Shown here piece after piece: positions 7,487 through 16,300 of a stretch of 64,000 nucleotides of DNA (the first letter of the stretch is position 1; each line of letters opens with the position of its first letter). A program made the position numbers and the translations under genes. The DNA lies in NCBI RefSeq assembly GCF_003058055.1, contig NZ_QBTZ01000001.1:312501-376500 (forward strand), given 5' to 3'. The DNA is from Acidovorax sp. 107. GTDB lineage: Bacteria > Pseudomonadota > Gammaproteobacteria > Burkholderiales > Burkholderiaceae_C. The notes beneath the pieces are model-generated. The model saw nothing but the letters and a program-made list of their open reading frames with translations. It had not been told where the DNA came from and did not search any database.

Positions 7487-8791
7487 ATGAAAGCCACTCT
7501 CTCCAAACTGCGCTTTGTCGCTCTCGCCCTGGTCGCGGTTGTCGCGGCCATCTTGCCCATGGCCACCGTCGCTGCTGCTGCGGCCCGCGTGTTCGAGTTC
7601 ACGCACTCCTGGGTGACCCAGAAAAAGCAGGACTTCGCCTTGGGCGCCAACACGCTCACCGGTCTGATTCCGACGCTGTACGAGGCGCTGAATGTGGTGT
7701 CCCGCGAAATGGTGGGTTTCATCCCTGCCGTTCGTCGTGACAGCAACGCAGAGCGCGCGGCCGTTGGCCAGACGGTTCGCATCCCCCTGGGTGAATCCGG
7801 CGCGCTGGAAGACATCACGCCTGGCGCGACCCCTGCCAACAGCGGTGACACCACCGTGGGCTTTGCCGACATCACGATCAGCAAGTCCAAGGCTGCGCCC
7901 ATCCGCTGGAACGGCGAAGAGCAGAAGGCTGTGGGCTCCACTGGTACTTACAACCAGATCCTGGCCGATCAGTTTGCCGACGGCATGCGCAAGATTGTGA
8001 ACGCCATGGAAATCGACTTGGCTGCGTCCGCGAAGACCGGCGCATCCCGCGCCTACGGCACCGCTGGCACCACGCCCCTGGGCACTGCTGGCGACCTGTC
8101 CGACCTGGCCGGTGTGGCGAAGATCCTGGACGACAACGGCGCCCCGGTGGTCAACCGCCAGCTGGTGCTGAATTCGGCATCCATCGCCAACCTGCGCGGC
8201 AAGCAGTCGGTTCTGTTCAAGGTCAACGAAGCTGGCTCCAGCGACATGCTGCGCACCGGCATGACCGACCTGCTGCAGAACATGGCCGTGCGCTACTCGG
8301 CCGGCATCCAGCAGCATGTCAAGGGCACTGGCGCCAGCTATGTGACCTCGGGCAGCACGGCCGCTGGCGTGCGCGACATCGCACTGGTGACTGGCACGGG
8401 CACGGTGCTGGCTGGTGACGTGGTGACCTTCGCCGCTGACTCTGCCAACAAGTATGTGATCGGCACTGGCGTGGCTGCTCCCGGCACGATCAGCCTGAAC
8501 CGCCCAGGCGCGCTGATGACCATTCCAACGGCCAACGCGCTGACCGTGGGCAACAGCTACACCGGCAACTTCGCGTTCAGCCGCAACGCCCTGGTGCTGG
8601 CCTGCCGCGCTCCTGCCGTGCCTGATGGCGGCGACTCGGCTGACGACTCCATGATGATCACGGACCCTGTGACCGGCCTCACCTTCGAGGTGCGCGTGTA
8701 CCGCCAGTACCGCCAGGTCAAGTTCGAGATCTGCATGGCCTGGGGCACTGGCGTGACCAAGCCTGAGCACATCGCCACTCTGCTGGGCTGA
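7487..8791 (+). CDS. Major capsid protein, P22 coat type, with signal-like N-terminus
   Basis: The 434-residue protein resembles the P22-type major coat family from about residue 53 onward (NTLTGLIPTLYEALNVVSRE, then GFIPAVRRDSNAERA), including the beta-rich insertion region and the conserved C-terminal VYRQYRQVKFEICMAWG. It forms the icosahedral shell. Unusually, residues 1-35 look like a signal peptide: basic start MKATLSKLR, then a hydrophobic stretch and an Ala-rich end. ATG 7487 has GAAAGG seven bases upstream; the internal ATG 7559 lacks a binding site. Relatives I recall begin near the TLTGLIPT segment, so the extension is odd. Confidence 0.85.
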   Translation: MKATLSKLRFVALALVAVVAAILPMATVAAAAARVFEFTHSWVTQKKQDFALGANTLTGLIPTLYEALNVVSREMVGFIPAVRRDSNAERAAVGQTVRIPLGESGALEDITPGATPANSGDTTVGFADITISKSKAAPIRWNGEEQKAVGSTGTYNQILADQFADGMRKIVNAMEIDLAASAKTGASRAYGTAGTTPLGTAGDLSDLAGVAKILDDNGAPVVNRQLVLNSASIANLRGKQSVLFKVNEAGSSDMLRTGMTDLLQNMAVRYSAGIQQHVKGTGASYVTSGSTAAGVRDIALVTGTGTVLAGDVVTFAADSANKYVIGTGVAAPGTISLNRPGALMTIPTANALTVGNSYTGNFAFSRNALVLACRAPAVPDGGDSADDSMMITDPVTGLTFEVRVYRQYRQVKFEICMAWGTGVTKPEHIATLLG

Positions 8792-8797
8792 TTAGCT

Positions 8798-8825
8798 GCT
8801 GGGGGCTTCGGCCCCCGGCCTCTTT
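8798..8825 (+). terminator. UUCG-capped hairpin after coat gene
   Basis: GGGGGC (8801-8806), loop TTCG, GCCCCC (8811-8816), then a weak pyrimidine run CCTCTTTCC. It is a stable hairpin, but the poor T-run suggests an attenuator or 3' end stabiliser for coat mRNA. Confidence 0.6.
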
Positions 8826-8845
8826 CCTGCGAACCGGAGAACACC

Positions 8846-9169
8846 ATGACCGACAACGAACTGATCCCTGTGACCAAGCACGGCGAGTACCTCGAAGTGC
8901 ACCCCGTGGCCCTCTCGCAGCATGAAGCCCTTGGCTGGGTGAAATGTGCTCGTCAGGAGCCTGCCGACAACGAGCCCGACGGCGCCAAGAAGGCCCCCAC
9001 GGTGCCCGAGATCAAGGCCACCCTGGAAGCCGCTGGCGTTACGGTGCCCGACGGCGCCAAGAAGGCCGACCTAGTTGCTTTGCTGACCGCCTTTGAGCGC
9101 TCAGGCCTGACCGGCGCAGAGTGGAACAACTTGGCCGAAGAAGACCGCGCCAACCGCGTCTCCTACTGA
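8846..9169 (+). CDS. HeH/LEM-domain phage protein
   Basis: The 107-residue protein has a helix-extension-helix (HeH/LEM, SAP-like) fold in its second half (about residues 50-80, VPEIKATLEAAGV then KADLVALLTA). Such domains occur in small phage proteins next to coat genes and may bind DNA or act as a head decoration or completion factor. It also contains the twice-repeated hexapeptide DGAKKA. The role is inferred from position only. Confidence 0.65.
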   Translation: MTDNELIPVTKHGEYLEVHPVALSQHEALGWVKCARQEPADNEPDGAKKAPTVPEIKATLEAAGVTVPDGAKKADLVALLTAFERSGLTGAEWNNLAEEDRANRVSY

Positions 9170-9172
9170 TCC

Positions 9173-9658
9173 ATGGCCCTGATCGTCGCCCCCACCGCTG
9201 GCGCGGAGTCGTACGTGTCTGTTGCAAATGCGGATGCGTGGCACGCCGCAAGAGGCAATGCCGCCTGGGCTCTCCTGTCCACCGAGGCCAAGGAGCAAGC
9301 CCTGCGCAAGGCCACCGACTACATGGGCCGGTACTCTGGCCGCTGGAAAGGCGAGCGCTTGAACGCCGGCCAGGTGCTGGACTGGCCCCGCGCTGGCGTG
9401 GTGGTGGACGGCTACGAGATCAACTGGGAGACGGTCCCGGCTGCCATCGCAAACGCCTGCGCGCTGCTGGCGCTGAAGGCATCGGCCGGTGACATCGAAC
9501 CCGACCTGGGCCCGAAGAAGCAGAGCGTGAAGGTGGGGCCGATTGAGACCACCTACGCGGCCGGCACGCGGCAGGCTACGCGGTATCAATCCGCCGAAAC
9601 CCTGCTGGCTCCGTATCTGCTGGGCAGCGCCGGGCAGGTGAGGGTGGTGCGGGCATGA
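9173..9658 (+). CDS. Head-tail connector-like protein (DnaT-like family)
   Basis: The 161-residue protein resembles the family annotated as putative DnaT-like ssDNA-binding protein. Its place between coat and neck genes and its helical make-up (residues about 30-70 and 85-105) fit a head-tail connector (adaptor) better than a replication role, so the family name may be misleading. It starts 3 bases after the preceding stop and its own stop overlaps the next ATG. Confidence 0.7.
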   Translation: MALIVAPTAGAESYVSVANADAWHAARGNAAWALLSTEAKEQALRKATDYMGRYSGRWKGERLNAGQVLDWPRAGVVVDGYEINWETVPAAIANACALLALKASAGDIEPDLGPKKQSVKVGPIETTYAAGTRQATRYQSAETLLAPYLLGSAGQVRVVRA

Positions 9659-10077
9659 AGGCATTCCGCGCCTACGCCGACGAATGGCGCGGTGTGCGTC
9701 ATGCGTACGTTCAGGTGCGGGTGTTCGATACGCGCGCCGAGATGTGCAAAGACATCGATGATTGCCAATTCGGCCCTAGCCTGAACGCTCACGGCCAATG
9801 CTCTGGCCTGCGGCACTACAACCGCGCGGGCCGCCTCACCGGGCGGTTTGCCTGCATGTGGCTGAACCGCGATGACCTCCGGGCCCGAGGGGCGGAAATC
9901 GTTACCCATGAATGCGTGCATGCGGCCATGCGTCACATGGCAAACCATGGCCTAAACGTCCAAGAGAAGGGTGATGGCGCTTCGGTGCACGCCAATGAAG
10001 AGGCGCTCGCCTACACCGTAGGCTGCCTGGCGCAGCAGATCAACGACCGGCTCCACCGAATGGGAGCGTTTGCATGA
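9655..10077 (+). CDS. Putative zincin metallopeptidase (HECVH)
   Basis: This 140-residue protein contains VTHECVHAAM with H85, E86 and H89, and a following ANEEALAY where E115 or E116 could be the third zinc ligand, the layout of gluzincin-like peptidases. It is embedded among neck and connector genes with ATGA overlaps on both sides, so it is co-translated with virion parts. It might act in head maturation or be a virion-carried enzyme. It is distinct in sequence from the HELYH protein near the terminase. Confidence 0.6.
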   Translation: MKAFRAYADEWRGVRHAYVQVRVFDTRAEMCKDIDDCQFGPSLNAHGQCSGLRHYNRAGRLTGRFACMWLNRDDLRARGAEIVTHECVHAAMRHMANHGLNVQEKGDGASVHANEEALAYTVGCLAQQINDRLHRMGAFA

Positions 10078-10433
10078 CCTTCTACGCCGAGATGGCCCAG
10101 GTTGCCGACGAGATCCTGCGCGAGTTCGGCGCCGCGGGCACGCTCACCTACAAGACCCGCAGCGGTCAATACGACCCAGACCTGGGCGATTACCCAGAAG
10201 TCGAGGTGACGCAGGATTGCACCGCCGCGGTGTTCCCAGTTGACCAAAAGCTGGTGGACGGCACCACGGTGCTGGCCACCGACGAGCAGGCGTACCTGTC
10301 AGCCGTGGGTCTGGGCATCCCTGAACCGACCCACGTCCTAACGCTGGGCGGCGTTGCCCGCACGGTGGTCAGCGTGAAGAACCTTGCCCCGGCCGGCACT
10401 TCGGTGCTGGTCGAGCTGATCGTGAGGCGCTGA
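10074..10433 (+). CDS. Putative head completion/neck protein
   Basis: A 119-residue, beta-rich protein (TLTYKTRSGQYDPDLGDYPE, then TAAVFPVDQKLVDGT and HVLTLGGVARTVVSVKNL) of the kind found between the connector and HK97 gp10-like genes of siphoviruses. The beta-barrel pattern suggests a stopper or neck protein. It begins within the preceding stop and ends two bases before the next gene. Assignment rests on position and general composition. Confidence 0.6.
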   Translation: MTFYAEMAQVADEILREFGAAGTLTYKTRSGQYDPDLGDYPEVEVTQDCTAAVFPVDQKLVDGTTVLATDEQAYLSAVGLGIPEPTHVLTLGGVARTVVSVKNLAPAGTSVLVELIVRR

Positions 10434-10434
10434 C

Positions 10435-10830
10435 ATGGGATTCGCTGCCGACCTGAACAAGCTTTGCGAGCGCGCTGTCGATAAGGCTGCCCTGGTGGTG
10501 CGCCGCGCCGCGCTGGAGCTGCAGAGCGGGATGATCGAGCGCAGCCCTGTCGATACCGGCAGGTTCAAGGGCAACTGGCAGTGCGGCATCGGCACGATCA
10601 ACACTGACACCAGCCAGGACGAAGACAAGAGCGGGCAGGGCGCGCTCGGCCGCACGGCCACCACGCTGCAGGGCTGGAAGCCCGGCCAGACCATCGTGCT
10701 GTCCAACAGCCTGCCCTATGCCAAGCGCCTGGAAAACGGCTGGTCCGACCAGGCGCCCTCCGGCATGGTCCGCCTCACCGTGCAGGCCTACAGCGACGCC
10801 GTGAAGAAGGCCGTGGAGAGCATCAAGTGA
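10435..10830 (+). CDS. HK97 gp10-like neck/tail completion protein
   Basis: The 131-residue protein matches HK97 gp10-type proteins: a helical N-terminus, the conserved MIERSPVDTGRFKGNW (about residues 33-48) and LPYAKRLENGWS (about 99-110) near the C-terminus. Members sit at the head-tail junction and help join the tail. Its GTGA stop/start overlap with the following tail terminator gene is typical. Confidence 0.8.
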   Translation: MGFAADLNKLCERAVDKAALVVRRAALELQSGMIERSPVDTGRFKGNWQCGIGTINTDTSQDEDKSGQGALGRTATTLQGWKPGQTIVLSNSLPYAKRLENGWSDQAPSGMVRLTVQAYSDAVKKAVESIK

Positions 10831-11228
10831 CCATCGCCCTGATCGAAGCCGCGCTGGAAGAGCGCCTGCTGGCCATAACGCCCGCCATCGCCACCGCGTT
10901 CGAGAACAAGACCTACACACCCGTGGCTGGCACGGAATACCAGCGCATCAACCACCTGACCAACACCCCTGTGGATCACGCCGTCACGCTGGACGTGACC
11001 GAGGACCGGGGAATCCTGCAGGTGTCGCTGTTCTACCCACTGGACAAGGGCCGGGTGCCAGCCAAGACGCGGGCCCAGTTGATCCGCGACCAGTTCAAGC
11101 CTCCGCTGACGCTCACCAAGGGCGCGGTGAAGGTCGAAATCACCAAGACGCCAAGCATCGGCAGCGGCTACCCGGATGGGGACCGCTACATGGTGCCGGT
11201 GTCCATTTACTGGCGCGCCTTCGGTTAG
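10827..11228 (+). CDS. Tail terminator protein (DUF4128-like)
   Basis: The 133-residue protein has the alpha-beta pattern of tail terminator proteins related to lambda gpU (residues 1-20 helical, then beta strands such as RGILQVSLFYPLD and YMVPVSIYWRAFG). It would cap the tail tube and set its final length. Start is GTG in the stop codon of the previous gene. It is followed by two strong terminators. Confidence 0.7.
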   Translation: MTIALIEAALEERLLAITPAIATAFENKTYTPVAGTEYQRINHLTNTPVDHAVTLDVTEDRGILQVSLFYPLDKGRVPAKTRAQLIRDQFKPPLTLTKGAVKVEITKTPSIGSGYPDGDRYMVPVSIYWRAFG

Positions 11229-11247
11229 GCCGCCCCACCAGCAACAA

Positions 11248-11271
11248 GGCCCGCCGCGTGCGGGCTTTTTT
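11248..11271 (+). terminator. Rho-independent terminator
   Basis: GCCCGC (11249-11254) pairs with GCGGGC (11260-11265) and is followed by six T. First of two back-to-back terminators before the tail tube gene. Confidence 0.85.
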
Positions 11272-11293
11272 GTGCCCGCAAGGGCTTCACAGC

Positions 11294-11327
11294 ACCCCGC
11301 ACGGCGAAGGCCCTGCGGGTTTTTTTA
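11294..11327 (+). terminator. Second rho-independent terminator
   Basis: CCCGCA (11296-11301) pairs with TGCGGG (11314-11319) and is followed by eight T. Together with the preceding hairpin it could strongly set the level of tail transcripts. Confidence 0.8.
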
Positions 11328-11365
11328 TGCCCCTTGCGGGCGACTGAACCCAAGAAAGGCCCACC

Positions 11366-12007
11366 ATGTCGGCATTCCTCCCTGACGGCGCAACCGTCGC
11401 CCTCGCAACTGCTTACGGCTCTGCCAAGGCGGTTTCCGCCATCACCAATGCCAATCCTGGCGTGATCACTGCAGCCGCCCACGGCATGGCCAACGGCGCG
11501 TTTTACGAACTCACCTCCGGTTGGCAAAAGGTCAATGGCCGCGTGTTCAAGGCTGCCAACGTGGCCACCAACGCGACGGACCTGACCGGCATCGACACCA
11601 CGGACACGACGCGCTTCCCTGCAGGCTCTGGCACCGGTAGCCTGCGCGAGATCACTGCGTTCACGCAGATCGCGCAAATCCTGGAGTTCACCACCAACGG
11701 CGGCGACCAGCAGTTCTCGAACTTCTCCTTCCTGGAAGAAGATTTCGAACGCCAGCTGCCTACCGTGACCAGCGCCCAGTCGATCCAGATTGGCATTGCC
11801 GACGACCCGACGCTGGCTGGGTACATCGCCCTGAAGGCCGCTGGTGAAGCCCGCGCCATCCGTGCGCTGAAGGTAACGCTGCCGAATGGCTCCGTGCTGC
11901 TCTACAACGGCTACGTGTCGTTCAACGAGACGCCAACCCTGACCAAGGGCAGCGTGATGCAAGTCCGCGCGACGGTCTCGCTCCAAGGTCGCCCCACCCG
12001 CTACTAA
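11366..12007 (+). CDS. Major tail tube protein
   Basis: The 213-residue beta-rich protein matches siphovirus tail tube proteins by size, place (between tail terminator and chaperones) and sequence style, for example TAFTQIAQILEFTTNGGDQQ in the middle and VSFNETPTLTKGSVMQVRA at the C-terminus. It polymerises around the tape measure to make the tail shaft. AAGAAAGG upstream of ATG supports the start. It follows two terminators and probably depends on read-through or its own promoter. Confidence 0.8.
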   Translation: MSAFLPDGATVALATAYGSAKAVSAITNANPGVITAAAHGMANGAFYELTSGWQKVNGRVFKAANVATNATDLTGIDTTDTTRFPAGSGTGSLREITAFTQIAQILEFTTNGGDQQFSNFSFLEEDFERQLPTVTSAQSIQIGIADDPTLAGYIALKAAGEARAIRALKVTLPNGSVLLYNGYVSFNETPTLTKGSVMQVRATVSLQGRPTRY

Positions 12008-12126
12008 GCGGCACCCATCCACGGCCATACGGCCAACCCAGCACCGACGCATCCCGGTTCGTTCCTTCGCAGGGACGGCCGGGGTGCGCACGGGCCTGTT
12101 CAACCCTGCGAAGAAAGTAATTCACC

Positions 12127-12621
12127 ATGGCTACCAAACTCGTCATCGGCAAGTCTGCCCCCAAGTCTTTCCCCATGAAGGTCGAAGTGCCGACGCCCCA
12201 CGGACCTTGTGAGATCAACTTCGAAGCCAAGTACATGTCCTCCACGGAGTGGGCGAAGCTGCGCGAAGAACACGCGGAGGCGACCAGCAAGGCAGTCCAG
12301 GAGCTGTTCGACGCCGCAAAGCTAGAAGCAACCCGGGACCACACGCTGGCCGCCCAAAACAGTCCAAAGGTGGCGACCACCGAAGAAGAGCGAGAGAAGG
12401 AAATCCTGGCGCTGATGAAACCGGTGAAGAGCAGCGAACTGGAGTCGCTGAAGGCCAAGTTCACCGGTGAACTGATCTTCAAGATCGTGATGGGCTGGGA
12501 TCTGGACGACCCCCTCTCCGTTGCCAGTCTCACCGAAATGTGCGACCAATACGCTGGATCGGCCGAAGCGGTGTTCAGGACTTACAACGAGACGCGCGAG
12601 GGAACCCGCACAAAAAACTAA
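12127..12621 (+). CDS. Tail assembly chaperone G
   Basis: The 164-residue protein (MATKLVIGKSAPKSFPMKVE...) is the G-type tail chaperone: acidic, helical and placed between tail tube and tape measure. It would coat the tape measure with G-T during tail assembly. Its last codons are ACA AAA AAC TAA, a slippery A AAA AAC site directly before the stop, so a fraction of ribosomes make the longer G-T form. AAGAAAG precedes the ATG. Confidence 0.85.
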   Translation: MATKLVIGKSAPKSFPMKVEVPTPHGPCEINFEAKYMSSTEWAKLREEHAEATSKAVQELFDAAKLEATRDHTLAAQNSPKVATTEEEREKEILALMKPVKSSELESLKAKFTGELIFKIVMGWDLDDPLSVASLTEMCDQYAGSAEAVFRTYNETREGTRTKN

Positions 12622-12941
12622 AGGACATCGGGCGGGCCATCTACGAGAAACCGCCCGATGCCAAGAAGCTGGCGGTCTGGGGATTGAAGCCCTCGGACTA
12701 CCCAGACAAGATCGTAGAAATTTGGCCGGAACATTTTGATGCCTACCGGTCCTTCGTGGCTGTGTCCACGCAATGGCGGGTAGGCGGAATGGGCGGTGCT
12801 CCTGGGCTGGACTACCAGGCCGTCTTTGCCACGCTGGCCAGCATGCATCGCGGCAAGTCGGATGCAGAGCGGGACGCCATCTTTGCTGACCTGCAGCTGA
12901 TTGAGCGCGCGGCACTGGAAGAGATGAACCGGACGGACTGA
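12127..12941 (+). CDS. Tail assembly chaperone G-T (-1 frameshift fusion)
   Basis: A -1 shift at 12612-12618 joins the first 164 residues of G to 107 residues in the overlapping frame, giving about 271 residues. The T part (LKDIGRAIYEKP... through EEMNRTD) resembles DUF1799, the usual T domain, and contains GGMGGAPGLDY. No usable start codon precedes the T frame; the ATG at 12540 lies inside G and lacks a good binding site. In lambda the T part contacts the tail tube protein while G binds the tape measure. Confidence 0.85.
12612..12660 (+). promoter_or_regulatory. Programmed -1 ribosomal frameshift signal
   Basis: The heptamer A AAA AAC (12612-12618) is in the correct G frame, followed after 7 bases by a perfect 10-bp stem: CATCGGGCGG (12626-12635) with CCGCCCGATG (12651-12660), loop 15 bases. 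This is the canonical arrangement for -1 frameshifting, and the G stop codon TAA lies in the spacer. Confidence 0.9.
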
Positions 12942-12975
12942 TTCGCTACCATGTGGGCTTCTACATGGAGGGGAT

Positions 12976-13266
12976 ATGGAAATCTTCTTGGGTTGGCTGG
13001 TCTGCTCAATCGTCATCGGCGTTATCGCTAGCTCGCGCGGTCGCAGTGGATTCGCCTGGTTCTTGATCGCCGCGCTGCTGTCGCCGCTGATTGGGTTGAT
13101 TCTGGTACTCGTGTTTCCGAAACTGGGCCAAGCTGCTGCTGCAGTGGATGAGACGGGGCAGAAGATCACAGCCGATTCGCATGTCCGGTGCCCGGACTGC
13201 CGGGAACTTGTGCGCAAGGACGCACGAAAGGGAAAGCACTGCGGGACCGCCCTGATCCCTCAGTGA
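12976..13266 (+). CDS. Small membrane protein with Cys cluster, probable moron
   Basis: The 96-residue protein has two hydrophobic segments (about residues 2-20 and 25-48) and a cytoplasmic C-terminus with CPDC (about 73-76) and a later Cys (about 88), like a partial zinc ribbon. A good GGAGGGG binding site precedes the ATG. It sits between the tail chaperones and tape measure, followed by two terminators, the placement of a non-structural cargo gene. It may act at the host inner membrane, for example in superinfection exclusion; that is inference. Confidence 0.6.
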   Translation: MEIFLGWLVCSIVIGVIASSRGRSGFAWFLIAALLSPLIGLILVLVFPKLGQAAAAVDETGQKITADSHVRCPDCRELVRKDARKGKHCGTALIPQ

Positions 13267-13283
13267 GCAAGTAGACACATCAC

Positions 13284-13305
13284 AAACCCGCTTCGGCGGG
13301 TTTTT
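13284..13305 (+). terminator. UUCG terminator after membrane gene
   Basis: AACCCGC (13285-13291), loop TTCG, GCGGGTT (13296-13302) and a T run. Classic rho-independent form. Confidence 0.85.
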
Positions 13306-13312
13306 CAATTGA

Positions 13313-13344
13313 AGGCCTCGCGGCTCATGTCGCGAGGCCTTTTT
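13313..13344 (+). terminator. Second terminator before tape measure
   Basis: GGCCTCGCG (13314-13322) pairs with CGCGAGGCC (13331-13339), then five T and CTTT. A perfect 9-bp stem only 14 bases before the tape measure start. Confidence 0.85.
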
Positions 13345-13358
13345 CTTTGGGCGCTCGC

Positions 13359-16300
13359 ATGACGCAAGAAATCGAATCCATCGGTCTAGGGATGGACACC
13401 AGTGGCGTGGAAAGGGGCATCAAGGCCCTCGATGTGCTCGCTGGGAAGGGTGCGCCTGTTGAAAAAGCGATGGCTGGTATCGAAGGCGCCGCTGATCGCA
13501 CTGGCAAAAGCCTCAAATCTCTGGGCGAGGGGGCTGCCAAGGGCATCGATGATTTGGCGAAGCGCGCGCCGGCGGCGGCATCAGGCCTGAAGAAAGTTGA
13601 CGAGAGCGCAGACTCCGCCGCCAAAAGTGTGAAGAGCCTAGGCGGCGCAGGCTCCTCCGGTCTGGATGCGCTGAACAAGTCCGCATCTGTGGCCGCTACA
13701 GGCATGCGGAGCCTCTCTTCGGCCGCCAATGAAGTGACTGCTGCCATCCGGGCAGAAGCTGCTGCGCTCACAGGGTTGCAATCTGGGGTGGCGGCATTGA
13801 ACGCTGCCAATGCAGCCGCCGCTAAAAGCGCCCAAGAACTGGCAATTTCGCTCCAGGCCGCATCGGAGCAAGGTGCAAAGGTAAAGAAGGCGACTGGCGC
13901 AAGTGCGGAAGCCTTTGTTGGGCTCGGTGGGGCAGCGAAGTACGCGGGTGCAGCGCTGGCAGCAATCGGCATCGGCACGACGGTAAGCGACTTGGTAAAG
14001 ATGGCCGACGCGAGCACAAACGTCGCCTCACGGCTTTCTCTGGTCACCACGTCAGCATCAGAGCTCGCGCAGGTGCAGCGCCGGTTGTTCGACATCGCGC
14101 AATCTTCCCGCGTGTCGTTCGTTGACCTGGCTGGGACTTACGCGCAGATTGCACGGTCTACCAAGGAGTTGGGTGTCTCCCAGTCCTCTCTATTGGGCAT
14201 CATCAAGACAGTCAGCCAGGCTGTAACCATCAGCGGAGGATCTGCGCAGTCTGCACAGGCGGCGCTGGTGCAGTTGTCTCAAGGCTTCGCCGCAGGGGCT
14301 TTGCGTGGCGAAGAGCTGAACTCTGTCATGGAGCAAACGCCAAGGCTGGCTCAGGCTATCGCAGATGGCCTCGGAGTAGGTATTGGGAAGCTCCGTGAAA
14401 TGGGGCAAGCGGGCGAACTGACGGCCGAAAAGGTACTCGGCGCTCTGGAAAAGTCGGCCGCCAAGGTGGAAGCTGAATTCGGCAAGATGGCTGTCACCGT
14501 TGAGCAGGCCTCTACTCAAGCCGCGAACAGCGTGTTGCGGTTGGTAGGAGCGTTCGACAAGCTGTCGGGGGCGACCTCGTTCATTTCTGGGTTCATCACC
14601 AAGCTTTCGCAGGGGATCGATTTCCTGTCTAAGGATGTAGAAAAGCTTGGAAGCCAGGGGCCTCTGCGAAGCGCTGCTCGCGAGGTGATCAACTTGGACG
14701 CGGCTGCGCAAAGGCTGCGCACGGGCATGCAAAGCGGCGTGCTTGGCCCAAATGCTCAGGCTGAGCTCGACAGGATCAATGTCAGGCTGGAGGAAGCGAA
14801 GCGGCGATTCAACGAGTTGAACGCGGCTACGGGCGGCACCAATCCCCGTGACCAGACTGGATTCCCAACGCGCACACAGTCCTATGCCGCTGAAGCAAAT
14901 CGGCTTGCTGCCGTTCAGGCGGCCATGGGCAAGGTCGTCAACGGCCTCTCTGGCGTCAAGGACGATTTCTACAAGGACTTGAACTCTCTGTACGCGGGGT
15001 ACAAGAACGGCTTGATCGGGCTGACCGACTACCAGAAGCAGGTTGCCAAGCTGATCAAAGACAGCGGCACTGCCAAGCCGGACGCTGGAGCAAACGCTGC
15101 CCTGAACGACTCTTTGGCGGCCCAGCTCCAAGCCTACAAGAACAACGACAAGGCCATCCTTGACAGCCGCAAGGCGTTCTACGACGCGCAGGCCCTACTG
15201 GTGAAGCTGGGCGGCAAGTCGGAGCTGGACGCCATCGACGAGAGCATGGCCAAGGAAGAAGAGGTCTGGGCCCAACGCAAGGCCAACTTCGAAGCAGAGC
15301 TGGCCCAGGCCGCCAAGAAGAAGACTTCGCAAGCTGAAGTTGCGCGCATCACCGGCCAGATGCAGGACGCCGAACGCGACTACGAGCAGAACATCGCAAA
15401 GCTGCGTGCTGAATCTGCGCTTGCTGACGCCAAGTCCCTGGATGCACTGGAAGCCCGCGTGGCGGGCCAAGAGAAGGCTTCGCGCGCCGCCATGGAGCAG
15501 GTGCGCATGGCAGAGCTGGAAGGCAAGGCCATCGGTCTCACCGGGGACGCTCTGCGCGTTTTCAACCAGCAGCAGCTGGAAAGCAGCATCCCTCTGGCGC
15601 TCAAGATGCAAGCCGCGTGGGCAGATCAAGCCGGCGCGCTGGGCGACCTGGGCCGCGCCGCGCGCGATCAGATCCAGGCCATGCGCGACTTGGCCAAAGC
15701 GCAGGGCGAGAACCGTGCCGCCCAAATGGTGTACGAGTACGCCAAAGGCATCGACGATAGCAACAAGCTGCTGCAGGCCGAAATCGGCCTCATGGGCATG
15801 TCGGAGCAGGCCCGTACGACCGCACTGGAGCAACTGCGTATCCAGCTCGACCTGGAGCAGAAGATTGCCTTCGTGAAGGCCAACGTGGCCGACACCGACA
15901 AGCAGGCGGCCGACATCGCAAAGCTGCAGGCCAGCGCATCCATCGCCAAGGCCAACGCAGCGAACAAAGCTTTCCTGGACGAGTGGAAGACCTCCGTCGG
16001 CAAGTACGACGACATCTTCCGCCAAGGCTTCGCCGACATGCTGAACAACGGCAAAGACGGCTGGAAGTCTTTCACCCGTTCGCTGGTGACTACCTTCAAG
16101 ACCACGGTCGCAGACCAGATTTACAAGATGTTCGCCCAGCCCTTCGTGGTGAACATCGTCGGTAACCTGCTGGGCCTTGTCGGCGGTGGCGCCGCCCAAG
16201 CTGTCGCTGGCGCGGCTTCTGGCGGCTCTGCCCTGGGCACCATCGGCAATGCTGCCAGCGGCCTGTCTGCCCTTACCGGCACTTTCGGCATGGGCCTGCG

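Noticed and set aside
7559..8791. Coat protein starting at ATG 7559
   Set aside because: No ribosome binding site precedes it, whereas ATG 7487 has GAAAGG at a good distance; still possible and listed for checking.
12540..12941. Independent translation of the T domain from ATG 12540
   Set aside because: The start lies inside G without a binding site; the frameshift signal explains the frame better.
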